Below are positions 39,401 to 51,400 of a stretch of DNA of 64,000 nt, one piece after another; within the stretch, counting starts at the first letter, position 1, and every line of letters begins with the position of its first letter. A program made the translations under genes and the position numbers. The stretch lies in assembly GCA_017506865.1 (NCBI GenBank), contig JAFCMP010000146.1, positions 124,001-188,000 of the forward strand, given 5' to 3'. The notes below the pieces were generated by a model, which was given only the letters and a program-made list of their open reading frames with translations, did no database searches and was not told the DNA's origin. The DNA comes from Tribonema minus. Its lineage: Eukaryota; Sar; Xanthophyceae; Tribonematales; Tribonemataceae.

Positions 39401-42400
39401 TTTAGGGTTAGCTAACCCGGGGTCCAGCACAACCGCTCGCGCGCAAGGCGCGCACCAACATAACCAATTGCTGATCAGTTGACGTGCGTACATCAATCGA
39501 CTTCAACTTTGGAAGTGCAACTCCCGTGTCTTAGCACTAATATGGGCGCGGCGCTCAACCGCTTCTCCATGAGCGACGCCTGCAGAATCAGCTCGGAAAT
39601 GTTTACTTTATTCAACTTCAACAAATCTGTGCCTGAGCACTGACCTTGGACGCAGCGCTCAACCGTTTCTCCATGAGCGACGCCTGCAGCTGCAGCTCGC
39701 TCAGCTCGGCGCTGGCCTTGGCGTACTCCTCGTTGAGCGTTGCGATCTCGAGGTTGAGCGATGCCAGGAGCGTCATCAACTCTGCCAGCTCGCGCGCGGT
39801 GACCTGCCACAAGCGAGAGATGTACAGCCATGTCATTTAGCCTGATGGTGATTGATCATCGAGACACTTTGTGACAAAGGTATACTTCATTCTTATAAAG
39901 AATAGATAATTGTTATTAACTTTTGAATTCTCCATTGTAAATAAATATGAAGTACATTGACTTTGGTAGCGAGGTTCGTTGGCGGTTTGATTTATCTCGG
40001 GGTTTGGCGCTCTGAGCAAGAGCTGCTACTAGAAGGCGCAGCGCATTGCAGTGTCATCAGCTCCGCCAGCTCGCGTGCGGTGACCTGCCGCAAGCGATAT
40101 GTTATTTATGGAGTGTGATCGTCATTGAGCATTGACACCCGTTGTGACAAGGTGTACCAAGACTCTGGTAGCGAGGTTCGTTAACGCTTTGATTTATCGT
40201 GGGGGTTAGCGCCCTGAGCTAGAGCTGCTACTAGAAGGCGCAGCGCGTTGCAGCGTCATCAGCTCCGCCAGCTCGCGCGCAGTGACCTGCTGTCAGCGAG
40301 AGATGTCATTTAGGCTGATCGTCATCGAGCATTGAGACGCTTTCTGACACGGTGTACCTAGACACTGGAAGCGAGCTTGGGTGGTAGTTTGGCGATAGTT
40401 TGATGTACATACACAACCCAACAGCACCTAACTGCGATGTGATCTCTTCTGTCACTGCAGAGTGAGCGATAGCCTGCTGACACGCACGCACTTGCTTTTG
40501 AGGGCTACTGTGAGGTGTGTCATTCAGCGACGTGCTCCCGCATGAGCACTGCATCCCAAAACGTCGTGAACGCGGGCGCGCAGCTGCTCGACATTGCGCG
40601 CAATGCTCAAGCACCAAAGAACAGCATGTAGTGCATGCACCTGCTCCTCTCCAAAGGGTGCGGCTACGCGCAATCAACAGACGCTGCTACTGTAGCGCGC
40701 CTGCTGCTGCTGCGGCCGTGCCGGCGCTGCGAAACGGGCACCGCGCGCGTGAGCTCTGAGCACTGATGACTGAGCACTGACCTGCTGGGCGCGCTCCATG
40801 TCGCGCACGCGCGCGCGCAGCGGCTCAAAAATGTGTTAATCGACACCTTGTGCATACACCAAAGGCTGCGCCTACACACACAATCAGCAGACGCTGCTGG
40901 CCATGTCGGCGCCGCGCACTGGGCACTGCGCGCGTGAGCAGTGGCGATTGAGCTCCGAGCGCTGAGCACTGACCTGCTGGGCGCGCTCCATGTCGCGCAC
41001 GCGCGCGCGCAGCGGCACGACGTTGCGCGCGGTGTGGTAGTACTGAGGTACATCATCATGTAGTGCGTAGACCTGCACGTCTTCAGACGCTGCGGGTGTA
41101 CGCTATCAGCGGACGCTGCTAGCCCTCCGCCTAATACTGCGTGCTGATGATTGAGCACTGACCTGCTGGGCGCGCTCCATGTCGCGCACGCGCGCGCGCA
41201 GCGGCTCTACGTTGCGCGCAATGTCGTAGTACTTGGAGATGGCGGTGACCCACGTGAGCAGCCCCGTGCCCGCCTTGGAGATGGACTTCATGTTTTCCAC
41301 CGTCAGCGCCGAGTTCTTGGCGAAGTAGCGCTTCACGGACGCCATCATCTTGCCCGTGATGCTGTCCTGCAGTGCTCAGCATGGGGGTAGGGTTAGGTTA
41401 GGGTCAGGGTTAGGGTTAGGGGTACTTGAAACAAACACCAAGTGCGACCATTGAGACACGGGGGACAGATGACCCGGTGGCAGTTGGTGTGCTAGTTCAG
41501 AAGAGCCTGTGGCTGCAGCAAACGTGCACTGTCACCATGGGGCCCTCGCCTGGTAGTTGTGTATAGATGATGTTCAACGTTCGTCACGATGCGGCTCTTG
41601 CCGAGCACGCAATGCCATCATGGACACACATTTGATCAGCACGAGAAGGCCAATCACACTGCTATTCGCATGCAACGCAGTGCCCGCTGGCATCAGAGCA
41701 TAACACATAGCCGCTGACAACAGACCGCAACATGCGGCCGCACTCAAGCGGGTGCTGACCTTAGGGTAATTCTTGAGGCTCTCCAGGAGGCGGCTGTTGC
41801 CGAGCATCTTCTTGGCGTCCGCCCACGTTTCTTCGTACTTCTCGCCACCGGGGCGCAGCGCGCATACCTGCATATTCATAGCAAGTGAGCGCAGAGATGC
41901 TCAGCACGTGTGTATCTTTGCCAACTGACCGCAAATGAACAGTGAGTGGTCTTAAGTGACCGCACTCAGTGGATGCTGCAATGGCGCAATGCCTGGCATC
42001 GCACCGCCCGCTCCCTGGCCCATCGCTGCAGTCTTCAGGACGCGACAGGTCACAACAGGCGGCACTCATGCACAACATGTGATGGCTGCACGCGTCGTGT
42101 CAGCCACAGCTACTTTGTTGAGCTGCAAACATGCATGCGCTGCGTTCTCGATCATCAAGCAGCTGGCATCCGACACAACACAGCACCTGCTGCACGGGTC
42201 TCAGTCATTCTGGCTACTTAATCATTGCGCTCAACCATGGCCAGCGGACCTCAGGCTGAGGCTACAGCTAGGGTCAACCCCTGCATGTGCATACATACAT
42301 GGAAATGAATCAGAAGATCGTAGAGCTGTAGGTGACAAGGTGTGGTGAGCCACAAGTGCCTTCCACCAATAAGCGTGGTCGCCGCTGCTGCAGCAATTGG

Positions 42401-45400
42401 CCACGAGTCCAACAGTGCGACCACAGCCACAGGAGCCAGAAGACTTCTGTGTGCAAGCTTTAAGCGTTGGAGGCATGGGTGTTGGGCATGGAAAGCTCTC
42501 ACGCGTTCGGCAGGCCAGCTCCATACATACCTGCATGCAGACCTCCTTGACGGACTGCGGCGGGTTGGTGAACGCCTTGATCTCGTCCAGGTCCTTCTTG
42601 TCCAGGTTCTCCAGCGCTGCCGCAGCGGCCTCTACGGCAGGCAGCGCCTCCATCAGCGCCTCGTCCGCGACGGCCTTTTCGCGCGCGATGACGGCGCTCT
42701 GACTGCGAACCTGCGGCGCACGTATGATTTGCGTTCGTGCAGAAAAAGGTGTGAGCAGTGTTGTGCATTTCTCGATGCAGACATGTGGATCCATACACTA
42801 TGTCGACACTGTCGCGGCTGCCTGTGAGCGTTGACACGGCGGGCAGCGCCTCCATTAGCGCCTCATCCGCCACGGCCTTTTCACGCGCAATTACGGCACT
42901 CTGACTGCGGACCTGCCAACAAGAGTAAATCGCAGTCGTTCAGGCAGTGGTGTAAAATAGTGTTGTGCGATTGTTGATGCAGATACGTGGACCCATGGGT
43001 ACCGCTGACTCAGCTTCCATTGTGTAGATGGCACACAAAGCAGTTCAGACTTGAACTGCGCACACGAGCAAACAAAACAGTGCGCAGCACGCAGCGGAGT
43101 GCAGGGTTCCCGGCTAAACCTCCGCCCTTGCGCCTCGAGAGTTTAGCCCCGCCCTTGCGCCCCCTTGCGCCCCAAGGGGGTGCTATATGGGTGAGGCGCA
43201 TGAGGCTAAACTCCCTGCCGTATATAGCCATATATAGCCATATCTACTGCAAATCATCGCTCGGGCGACACACGTGCATCATGCAGAGGACCCGTTGGGC
43301 CCAACGACGGCCTCGGAACCCCTTGCGAACCCCTTGCGCCGCGATTTTGCACTCGAAAGGACGCGCAGAGACGTTAGGGTTAGGGTTAGGGCTAGGGTTA
43401 GAGCTAAAGTAAAAGTTAGGGTTAGGGTAGTGCACGTTTGGAGTGCTTTCCTGGCATGAACATTGCATGGTAAGCACCTAGCAAGTACTCAATGATGCAA
43501 ATGTGACCAATTGGCGCTTTCGAGCCCGTATTTTCTTGAGCTACAGCGTCAAAGGGTTGCGCCGTTGCGCCTCAGGGCTAAACTAGGTTTAGCCTGAGGG
43601 CAAGGGCTAAACACCATGCGCCACCCCCATATAGTTTAGCCGGGAACCCTGGCGGAGTGTCACCTGCTCCTGCTTGACGCTGGCGTCGGCCTGCTGCTTG
43701 TTGGCGACCTCGCTCTTGCTCTGTATCGCGGCAATCATCGCCTGCGTAAGGGGCAGCAGACGAAGAGGGGAAGAGAGGGCCATTCGAGCAGCTGAAGTAG
43801 CGCTACATGCCCGCAACACGCGAGCAGGCCGAACACCAGAAGCACTACCACAGAGTCATGTTGCAAACCTTGGTTCTCGGGTCCAGGTCAGAGCTGCCCC
43901 TGGTGAGCTTTACCGCGGCTCCTGTGTTGAGCAACGCCACGGATGCTATTGCAGGCGCACTGATGTGAAGTATGCTTTTATAAGCACTTCATAGTGTCAG
44001 GCACAAATGCGGCAGCTTTGCCGCAGCGTCTGTGTGTGCGACATGCCGGAGACTTCACATGCAGTACCATACACCGTGAGCATAACCCTGGCGTGACCTG
44101 GCATGCAGTACGCCCAACTCGCAAAGGCGCCGCTGAGCAATTCAAAAAGTGCGCAGCATTCGCTCATGGAACAGGGGCCCAAACCCTAACTCTGCTTAGA
44201 TCACACATGCTGAACGCAACTCTTGATGACCTCCGGGACACGACATTCCACTGTTATGTGTGCAAAGGCCGCCGACGTGTTCTTGTAACCGATGCTTGCT
44301 TGGTCTGAGCACCGCACAGCAATGCATAGGAAGCGCAACACGGGTGGCCCGTTCACTAGGCACCAATTTGCGTACCTAGCTGGGCCTGAGCCGGGCGGAT
44401 AGGCACAAGGCTCACATGCATTCTTTCATATTTAAATCCATTGTGGTTACTTTATTTGGGCAGGAAGGCGCGAGGCTCACAAACACCCTTCATCATTGAA
44501 TCCATGAATTTTTCGCACGACTGTGTTCAGGGTCTGTGGACGCACCTCAGCAGTGGCCGTCTTTCAGTTTGAACATCATCAATAGCGGTACTTTGTTTGC
44601 GGAATGCTTCCAGGTTTTGTGGCTCACCGGTGGCGCACTGAAGGAATGAGACGTACCTCTACTGTGGTCGTCTTCTCATCCACCACAATCTTCTTGGCGC
44701 TGAGCTCGATCTGCGCGGACGCAAACGCAGCGAGTGACAGCCAGCAAAAGGCGGGGGTCATCGGTGCAAAGCATTTCATCAGCGCACATGGAAGCACCAG
44801 GGTTGTTGCACAATCCATATGAGCATGCCTGCACAGATGCCTATACCTAACCTTAACCCTAACCCTAACCCTAACCCTAACCCTAACCCTGCGCCGAAGC
44901 CGTCTTCGCAGTGCGCATTCACCACGCTGTCGCTGAATGTGATGTGTTCTGCACATGTCAGAGAGGCGTGTACCGCAAACTCAGCACCGGTCAACACCTC
45001 GCCCCGCCCGGGCTGTTGCTGTGATCTGCCAAACCTCTGCCAAGCGGCAATCTTGCCAGCAGTCTTGCCTGCACCTGACTGACCCTGGCAGCGGCTTCCT
45101 CCGCATGGCTGCGCTCGACGTGTGTGACTCTGCAAGCAGCAGTCCCGCCGCTCCCAGTCACCGGTCCACCGGAATGCAGCACCCAAGCTCTAACCTCTAC
45201 CCTCAGCAGAACGCATATACCTCCCAATGAACAACGCGCGCCGCTGCCGACGCAAACCTCCTCACTTTGCAGCGCGACACCCCCATCGCGACAGCACCAC
45301 CGCGCCACTTCAGCTGTTGCTGAGCGCTGCCTGCTCATCTGCATCTGATCCATGGCCGCGGCGGTGTCGCCGAGCTTGGTGAGTCTGCCTCAACCCTAAC

Positions 45401-48400
45401 CTTTAGCAGAACACGAATACCTCCCAATGCACAGCGCGCCGCTGCCGATACAAACCTCCTCACTCTGCAGCGCGACACTCCCATCGCGACAGCGCCAGTG
45501 CACCACTTTGAGCGGCGCGGCCATCAGTGTTAGGTTTAGTTGCTGAGCGCTGCTGCCTGTTCACCTGCATCTGGTCGACGGCCGCGGCGGCCTCGCCGAG
45601 TTTGGTGAGTCCGCCCTCGAGGCGCTTGACGCTGGTTGCGATGCGCCGCCCGCTGTCCTTGAGCTCCGTGCGGTACGTCGCGATGAAGTCCAGGTAGTTG
45701 GCGGGCGTGACGTAGTAGTGGCGCCGCACCTCCTCCGCGAACCGCGTGCTGTACGCGACGACGCTCTGCGTGTATGTTATTTTGGGAAAAGGCAGTGCTC
45801 AGCATGGGGGTCGCGTGCACGAGACGCGCTGCGCGTTCCGCATCGAGCTTGCGCTGACACAAGCTGCTGCTTGCTATGGGATGGTACAGTACTGCAGGGG
45901 CATGTACAGTAGTGGCGCCAATGTAAAGCAGTGGCGCCGCACCTCCTCCGCGAATAGCGTGCTGTAGGCGACGACGCTCTGCGCGCGCAAGTTATCGTCA
46001 TTGTGAAATGCTGTGCTCAGCATGGGGCGCGTGTGCACGCGACGCGCTGCGTGTTCTGAATCCAGCTCGATCTGCTGCCTGGTGTTGCCTGTTCCAGAAT
46101 GCAGCAAAGTCAGCAGCGCTCATCAATGCTCACCTGGTGGGCCAGCACCAGGTGCTCCACGATGGGCTCGCGCATGGCCTCTGGCAGAGCGGTCTCGTCC
46201 GCCAAGAAGTACTCCGCCACCTGCACAGCAGACAGCACCCGGAGCTGAAACATTAGGCGCAGCGCGTGGGATACATTGAGCGCTTCCCGTGTATTGGCGC
46301 ATACTGCAGCGCCTGTGCGTTATCAGATGCGGCTGCCACATATCTCAAGTGATCCGCCTCAAGAGTGATATCCGATTGGTCGCCACGCAGGGAGGGCAGA
46401 GATCAAAGCATGCACGAGCGCTCGGGCCGCATTCCGCCCCTTTCCCCTGCAAAAAAAAAAACACTTTGGAGCCATCAGCTACATGTAGCCATTGGTATCA
46501 GGCGCCACACTTCTCAACGCTCCACTCCTCAAGGGTCCTTCAACAGCGCGCGAGACAGCGCGAGACATGCTGCCGGGAAAACAAAAGTTGAAGTACTCCC
46601 TTGAAGTATACTTGGAGTATCGTACATACCTTCTTCAGCGCGTCCGAGGGCCAGGGCTGAAACCAGTCTATGACGGTCGCGCTGACCAGCCCCGGGAAGT
46701 TCCTGCAGCGCAGGCGCAGCTTGTCGCCACTGGGCGACATGGCCAGCACGATGTGCATGTTGGCGCGGCAGCGCGAGAGGAAGAACTGCACACAAGAGCC
46801 AGGTGCGCAAAGGGGCAGGGAAGGGTGGTTGAGGGGGGGGGGGGGGGCAAAGGGTGGCTGCTTTTAAAGCTGCACAGTATATAGTAGTGATGAGCACGCT
46901 GATGACCCAAGTACCTCTGTACACCTTTCTGTTGCCCGCGTGAACCAGCAGGGCTTGCTATTAATGCGCTTGCTCGTGCATTCACTGCCCAATGCACTCA
47001 GTTCGACGTCAGAGATGAGGACTATGGCCCGGCTACGCACACGAGCCTTATGACTGCCTGAGCATCCGCCGATTGCTGGCGGAGCATCACGGCGCAGCAG
47101 CTGGCTGCCAGTCAGAGCCAACCTCATGCACAATAACGTGACATCGATGTCAATCGATCTGTGCCATTGTGCAGCGCCTTCAAGTTGTGGTGTCGCACGC
47201 ACCCCCTCCCAGTATTACACAGCATGACAGTTACAGCATGAGTCATGTTCTGATATTCATTTATTTATACGTCCGTGGGTTAATGGATTCACCTGCCAGC
47301 AGGTCTCGGGCGTGTCCACAAGGCCGGCCTCCTTGAGCATGCCTCGCACGGACGACTTGCAGGCTTCAATCTGGAGCGAGCAGCAACAATCGCGCAAATA
47401 GAGACAGTCAGCGGCAGTTTGACAACTCAATGTACCATCATCGCACCAGAAAACGTCTGCAAATGGCATACCAGATGAATGATATTCAACATGGCATTGC
47501 ATCACCAGGTGGTTTCGTAGCGCACACATGCAGCGAGCAGCAGCAATGGCGCAGACAGAGACAGTTAACAACGCGCAGAACGATCATTGCCGCAATAACC
47601 GGCTGCACCCGGCATGCCAGCTGCGTGACGTCCAACATGGTATTGCGGTACCAGGCGATGGCCATCGCGCACACATGCCGGCCTGTGGAGCACAGCAACG
47701 GGTCATGTACCTGCACAGCAGCTCACGGCGCATGAACCCGGGGTTCAGCCACACAAAAACATGAGCCGAGTGTCTGCGCATGTCACCAACCATACTCACA
47801 ACACTGCATATGGCTAGTTGACCTTGTCCTTCAGCAGGAGCACGCGCACATGTGTGTGGGGGGGGGAGGATGGGAGCTGAAGCATGCTACACAGACGACA
47901 GCCCTGTTCTCCCTTGTCCTTCCCTAAGAGCACGCGGACACGGCAGAGGCGGCAATGACGGAGTGCTTCACTGATTGCCAGCTGAAGTTGCCAAGACCAG
48001 CAACAAAGCTATACAAACGATTTTGAAGGGGAAAACGCTTCGAGGTTTTGATAGCGCTAGCTCGCATCGTCCTTCCTGAACAGCGCGGGCACAGCGCCAG
48101 TGGTGGGGGCTGAAGCATGCTGCACAGAACCACCACCGAAGACCACATCACACCCATCTGGTCCCCCAAAGTACTTCAGTTACACAGTTGCGAAACCGCT
48201 GTCTCACCTCGTCCTTCTCGAAGAGCACGGGCACGGCGCCCATGGTAACGGCTGAAGCGTGCTGCACAGAGCGCCCAGCACACCACACCTACTGGTACTG
48301 GAAAGAACTTCAAGTATGAAGTTGCGACACATAGCGCTGTCTCACCTCGTCCTTCTCGAACAGCGCGGGCACGGCGCCCGTGGTGAGCATGTTGTTGACG

Positions 48401-51400
48401 TACTCCAGGAACCCCTCCTGCACGACGTGCGCATCCGTGAGCAGGAACACGACGGGGCCGAGCACGAGCCTGCGGTAGAGCTCCTTGAGATCCGCGCGGA
48501 ACTCCGCCTCGCCGTAGTTGCGTACCAGCTTGATCTCGAACACCTGCGCGGCGCGCGCGGATTTGCGCGCAGGGGCAGCGCTCAGTAAGAGAGGTGGCAA
48601 GCCGCGCGTTTGCACGGGAGGCGGCGCGCCGCGCGTTTGCACCGGGGGGGGGCGCAGTGAGGAGGGAAAGGAGTACGGCGGGCACCTCTGTCGCCTGGTA
48701 GCACGCGCAGTACGTGGCTAGGCGGCACAGCGACTTCTTGCCGGAGTCGCCAACATTATCGCGCAAGACTGCACTATGCGGAACATCAAATGCTTTTTAA
48801 GACCAATGCGTGAAGCACATCGTTCCGCGGCAGCACCCACACACAGCCACGCAAAGTGTAGGACGGGAAACCTCGCACACGTACCTCGTAGCCGGCGCAG
48901 TACGCGGCGAGGCGGCACAGCGACTTCTTGCCGGAGCCGCCAGTGATCCCTCCACAATTATGAACCATCCATCTTTTTTTTTTTGTGATGCATGCAGCGC
49001 ATCGTCACAGAGCAGCAACTACACGCAGCCACGCAAACCGTGAGGCAAGCACACTCTCAATCACGTACCTCGTAGCCTGCGCAGCACGCGGCGAGGCGGC
49101 ACAGCAATTTCTTGCCAAGTCACTGACGCCGACCAGCAGCGCGTGGCCGCGCGGCAGCAGCTTCACTCGACTGTGCGAACCCTACAACAAGGGCTCCAGG
49201 TACAGCAGTCAAACCCTACAGTAAGGGCTCCCCCGCGCGCTCTCTCTCACCTCGTAGCCCGCGCAGTACGCGGCGAGGCGGCACAGCGACTTCTTGCCGG
49301 AGCCGCCGACGCCGACGAGCAGCGCGTGGCCGCGCGGCAGCGAGAGCACGCGGTGCGCGCGCAGCAGGTGCTCGAGCGCGCTCTCGAAGAGCACGAGGTT
49401 CATGGGGCGCCCGTGGTCCGCGTTGTAGCTCTCCAGCACGTCGTCGAAGACGCCGCGCACGCGCGCGTAGTCGCCGACGTCCTGGTACAGCTGCGGCTGC
49501 GCGGTGGCGACGCCGGCGGTTACGGCAGTTACGGCCGGCGTAACCGACGCGGCGCCCCCCCCCTCCGTCTGGTCGTCGGCGCCGCCGCCGCCGAGGCGCG
49601 CCATAGCGGCGTCGAAGTCGCCGAAGACGAGGGGGTCGCTGAGCGCTGCCTCGGCAACGGGCGCGCTCCAGGCGGCGCGCGCCGCGGCCTCGATCTCCGC
49701 GCGCAGCACGGGGGCGTCCTCCTGCAGCAGCCTGTCGCCGAAGATGCGCAGGCACTCGTGGCGCCACAGGCGCACGATGGACGCCTCCGTGGCGAAGCAG
49801 TCCTCCGTCGCGAGGCAGAGGCTGCGCGCGCGCGCGCGCAGGGGGAGGAGGGAGGAGGGGGGCAGGGGGGGCCTGTCAGGGGGGTCCGTGTCGCAGTGTT
49901 CAGCCGGATTTTGCTACGTCAAAGTACACAGGCAAGGGGGACAAGCACACTGCGGCTCGAGATCAGCATGGGATCACCGCACTCCACCTGCCAGTGAATT
50001 ATGCGCGCGATACATGATTACGGCACGTGCCAGGCTTGCGGAGCCGCTGAACCTGCAGCAGCAGGGCGCGACGTTCGCATCGGCGCTCACCCCTCGAAGA
50101 CCCGGCTGAGGTCGCGCAGGTTGAAGATGTAGTGGAACTTGGCGGGCGTCGGCGGCAGGCGCGCGACGGCGGCGCCGAACACGCGCAGCGTCGCGTCCGT
50201 GCAGAGCGCTGCCGCGGCGCGCACGGGGTCGGCGAAATTCACGAGGCGCTGCGCGAGGATGGAGGAGAAGATGAGGCGCAGCGACGCCTCCGACGGCGGC
50301 GTGAGGTTGTAGACGTTGAAGAGCGCGACGAAGCGCGGATCGACGGCGTTGCGGCCGCCGCCGGGGGGGCCCATGGCCGCGATGTATCGGAGGTCCTGGT
50401 AGGGGTTGCGCGTGGGGGGAGAAGGAGGGGGGGGGGGGGGGGGTTGGTTAGCTGCCAGCACTGCTTCAGACGAAGTGTACAAAAACCAAAGCATGGATTC
50501 GAGAGAGTGTGAAGAAGGAATGCAGCGATGTAATTCCGTGCTTCTGCCTACATGACGCTTTCACGGTTGAGGTGTGAAACGGGCCCTGGGTACTGATGAC
50601 ACGAGCGTTTCGGGATTGCTGCGGATTGCAATCCGCAGGGCATTGGCAATGTGAGTTGACAACATTTAGGTGATCGGACAAGGGCGAGACCACAAGAAGC
50701 AGATCACAGTGCAATTCACCGGCCTTGCCACACGATACTGCTGCGAGGCACTGGTAGACCGCTACATGCATACACAATACTACTGAAGTACATACCTTGT
50801 GTTGTCGTTGAGACACTTTCAGACTGTCACATGACATGTAGGTTCCGTACAGCAAGCTTCAAGTCAGATTGCCATTCATCTGGGCTTTTTCGCGCCCCGA
50901 TCGAGAATTAATAAAAAGTACATACCTTGATCTGCTTGAGGCTGAGGTCCTTCCCCCTGTCGTAGAGGTTCCCCTGAGCGGAGCAGCGCGTGAGATGCAA
51001 ATGAAGGGTCGTCAGAGCACGACAATGGCGGTATTCGGGCAGCCGCATGATGCTGAAACAGACTTCACAAAGGCACGGCAGGCAGACAAGGTGCGGAGAC
51101 ACAGTGCTCAGCACGCTGCACATGCTTTGACCTATCAATTTAATTCTGTTCTGCGATTCTGCTCGTGTCGTGTGTGGGTGAATGAAAACGAATCAAAAGG
51201 TCGTAGAGCTCTAGGTGACAAGGGATGGTTAGCCGCAAGTGCTTTCCACCAATAACCGTGAATGTGATCATGCCCGTTCTGTTCTGTAAATTGCTCGTGT
51301 TGTGCACGGGCAAAAAAATAAAAATGGGTAACAGCGCAAAACAGCGACCATATGGCAGCGCGTACACAGGACCCGTGGTCATCTGCTGTGCTGCCGCGGG

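Larger units (their letters stand above)
39645..45765 (-). other. DNAH10: dynein: stalk coiled coil and microtubule-binding tip
   Basis: CC1 spans exons 45565 to 42531 ([20 protein letters not shown], then [20 protein letters not shown]). The tip is in exons 41760-41867 and 41163-41366 (residues about 1449-1540), with the [15 protein letters not shown] signature of the microtubule-binding domain. CC2 runs into exon 39645-39803 ([17 protein letters not shown]). Stalk exons are short and phase 0, except as needed. Confidence 0.88.
46134..49821 (-). other. DNAH10: dynein: AAA4
   Basis: Exon 49251-49821 is the longest in the locus. It carries Walker [10 protein letters not shown] (residues 1084-1092) at its 3' end and a low-complexity insert rich in Gly, Thr, Ala and Val (about residues 1010-1043) absent from typical family members. 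Walker [11 protein letters not shown] lies in exon 48346-48543, then TPETCWQFF and [15 protein letters not shown]. Confidence 0.88.

Noticed and set aside
43994-44308. 104-codon plus-strand open frame in a dynein intron
   Set aside because: Does not begin with ATG, and has no domain, splice context or codon bias.
44846-44890. true chromosome end
   Set aside because: The tract is short and coding exons of the same gene continue on both sides.
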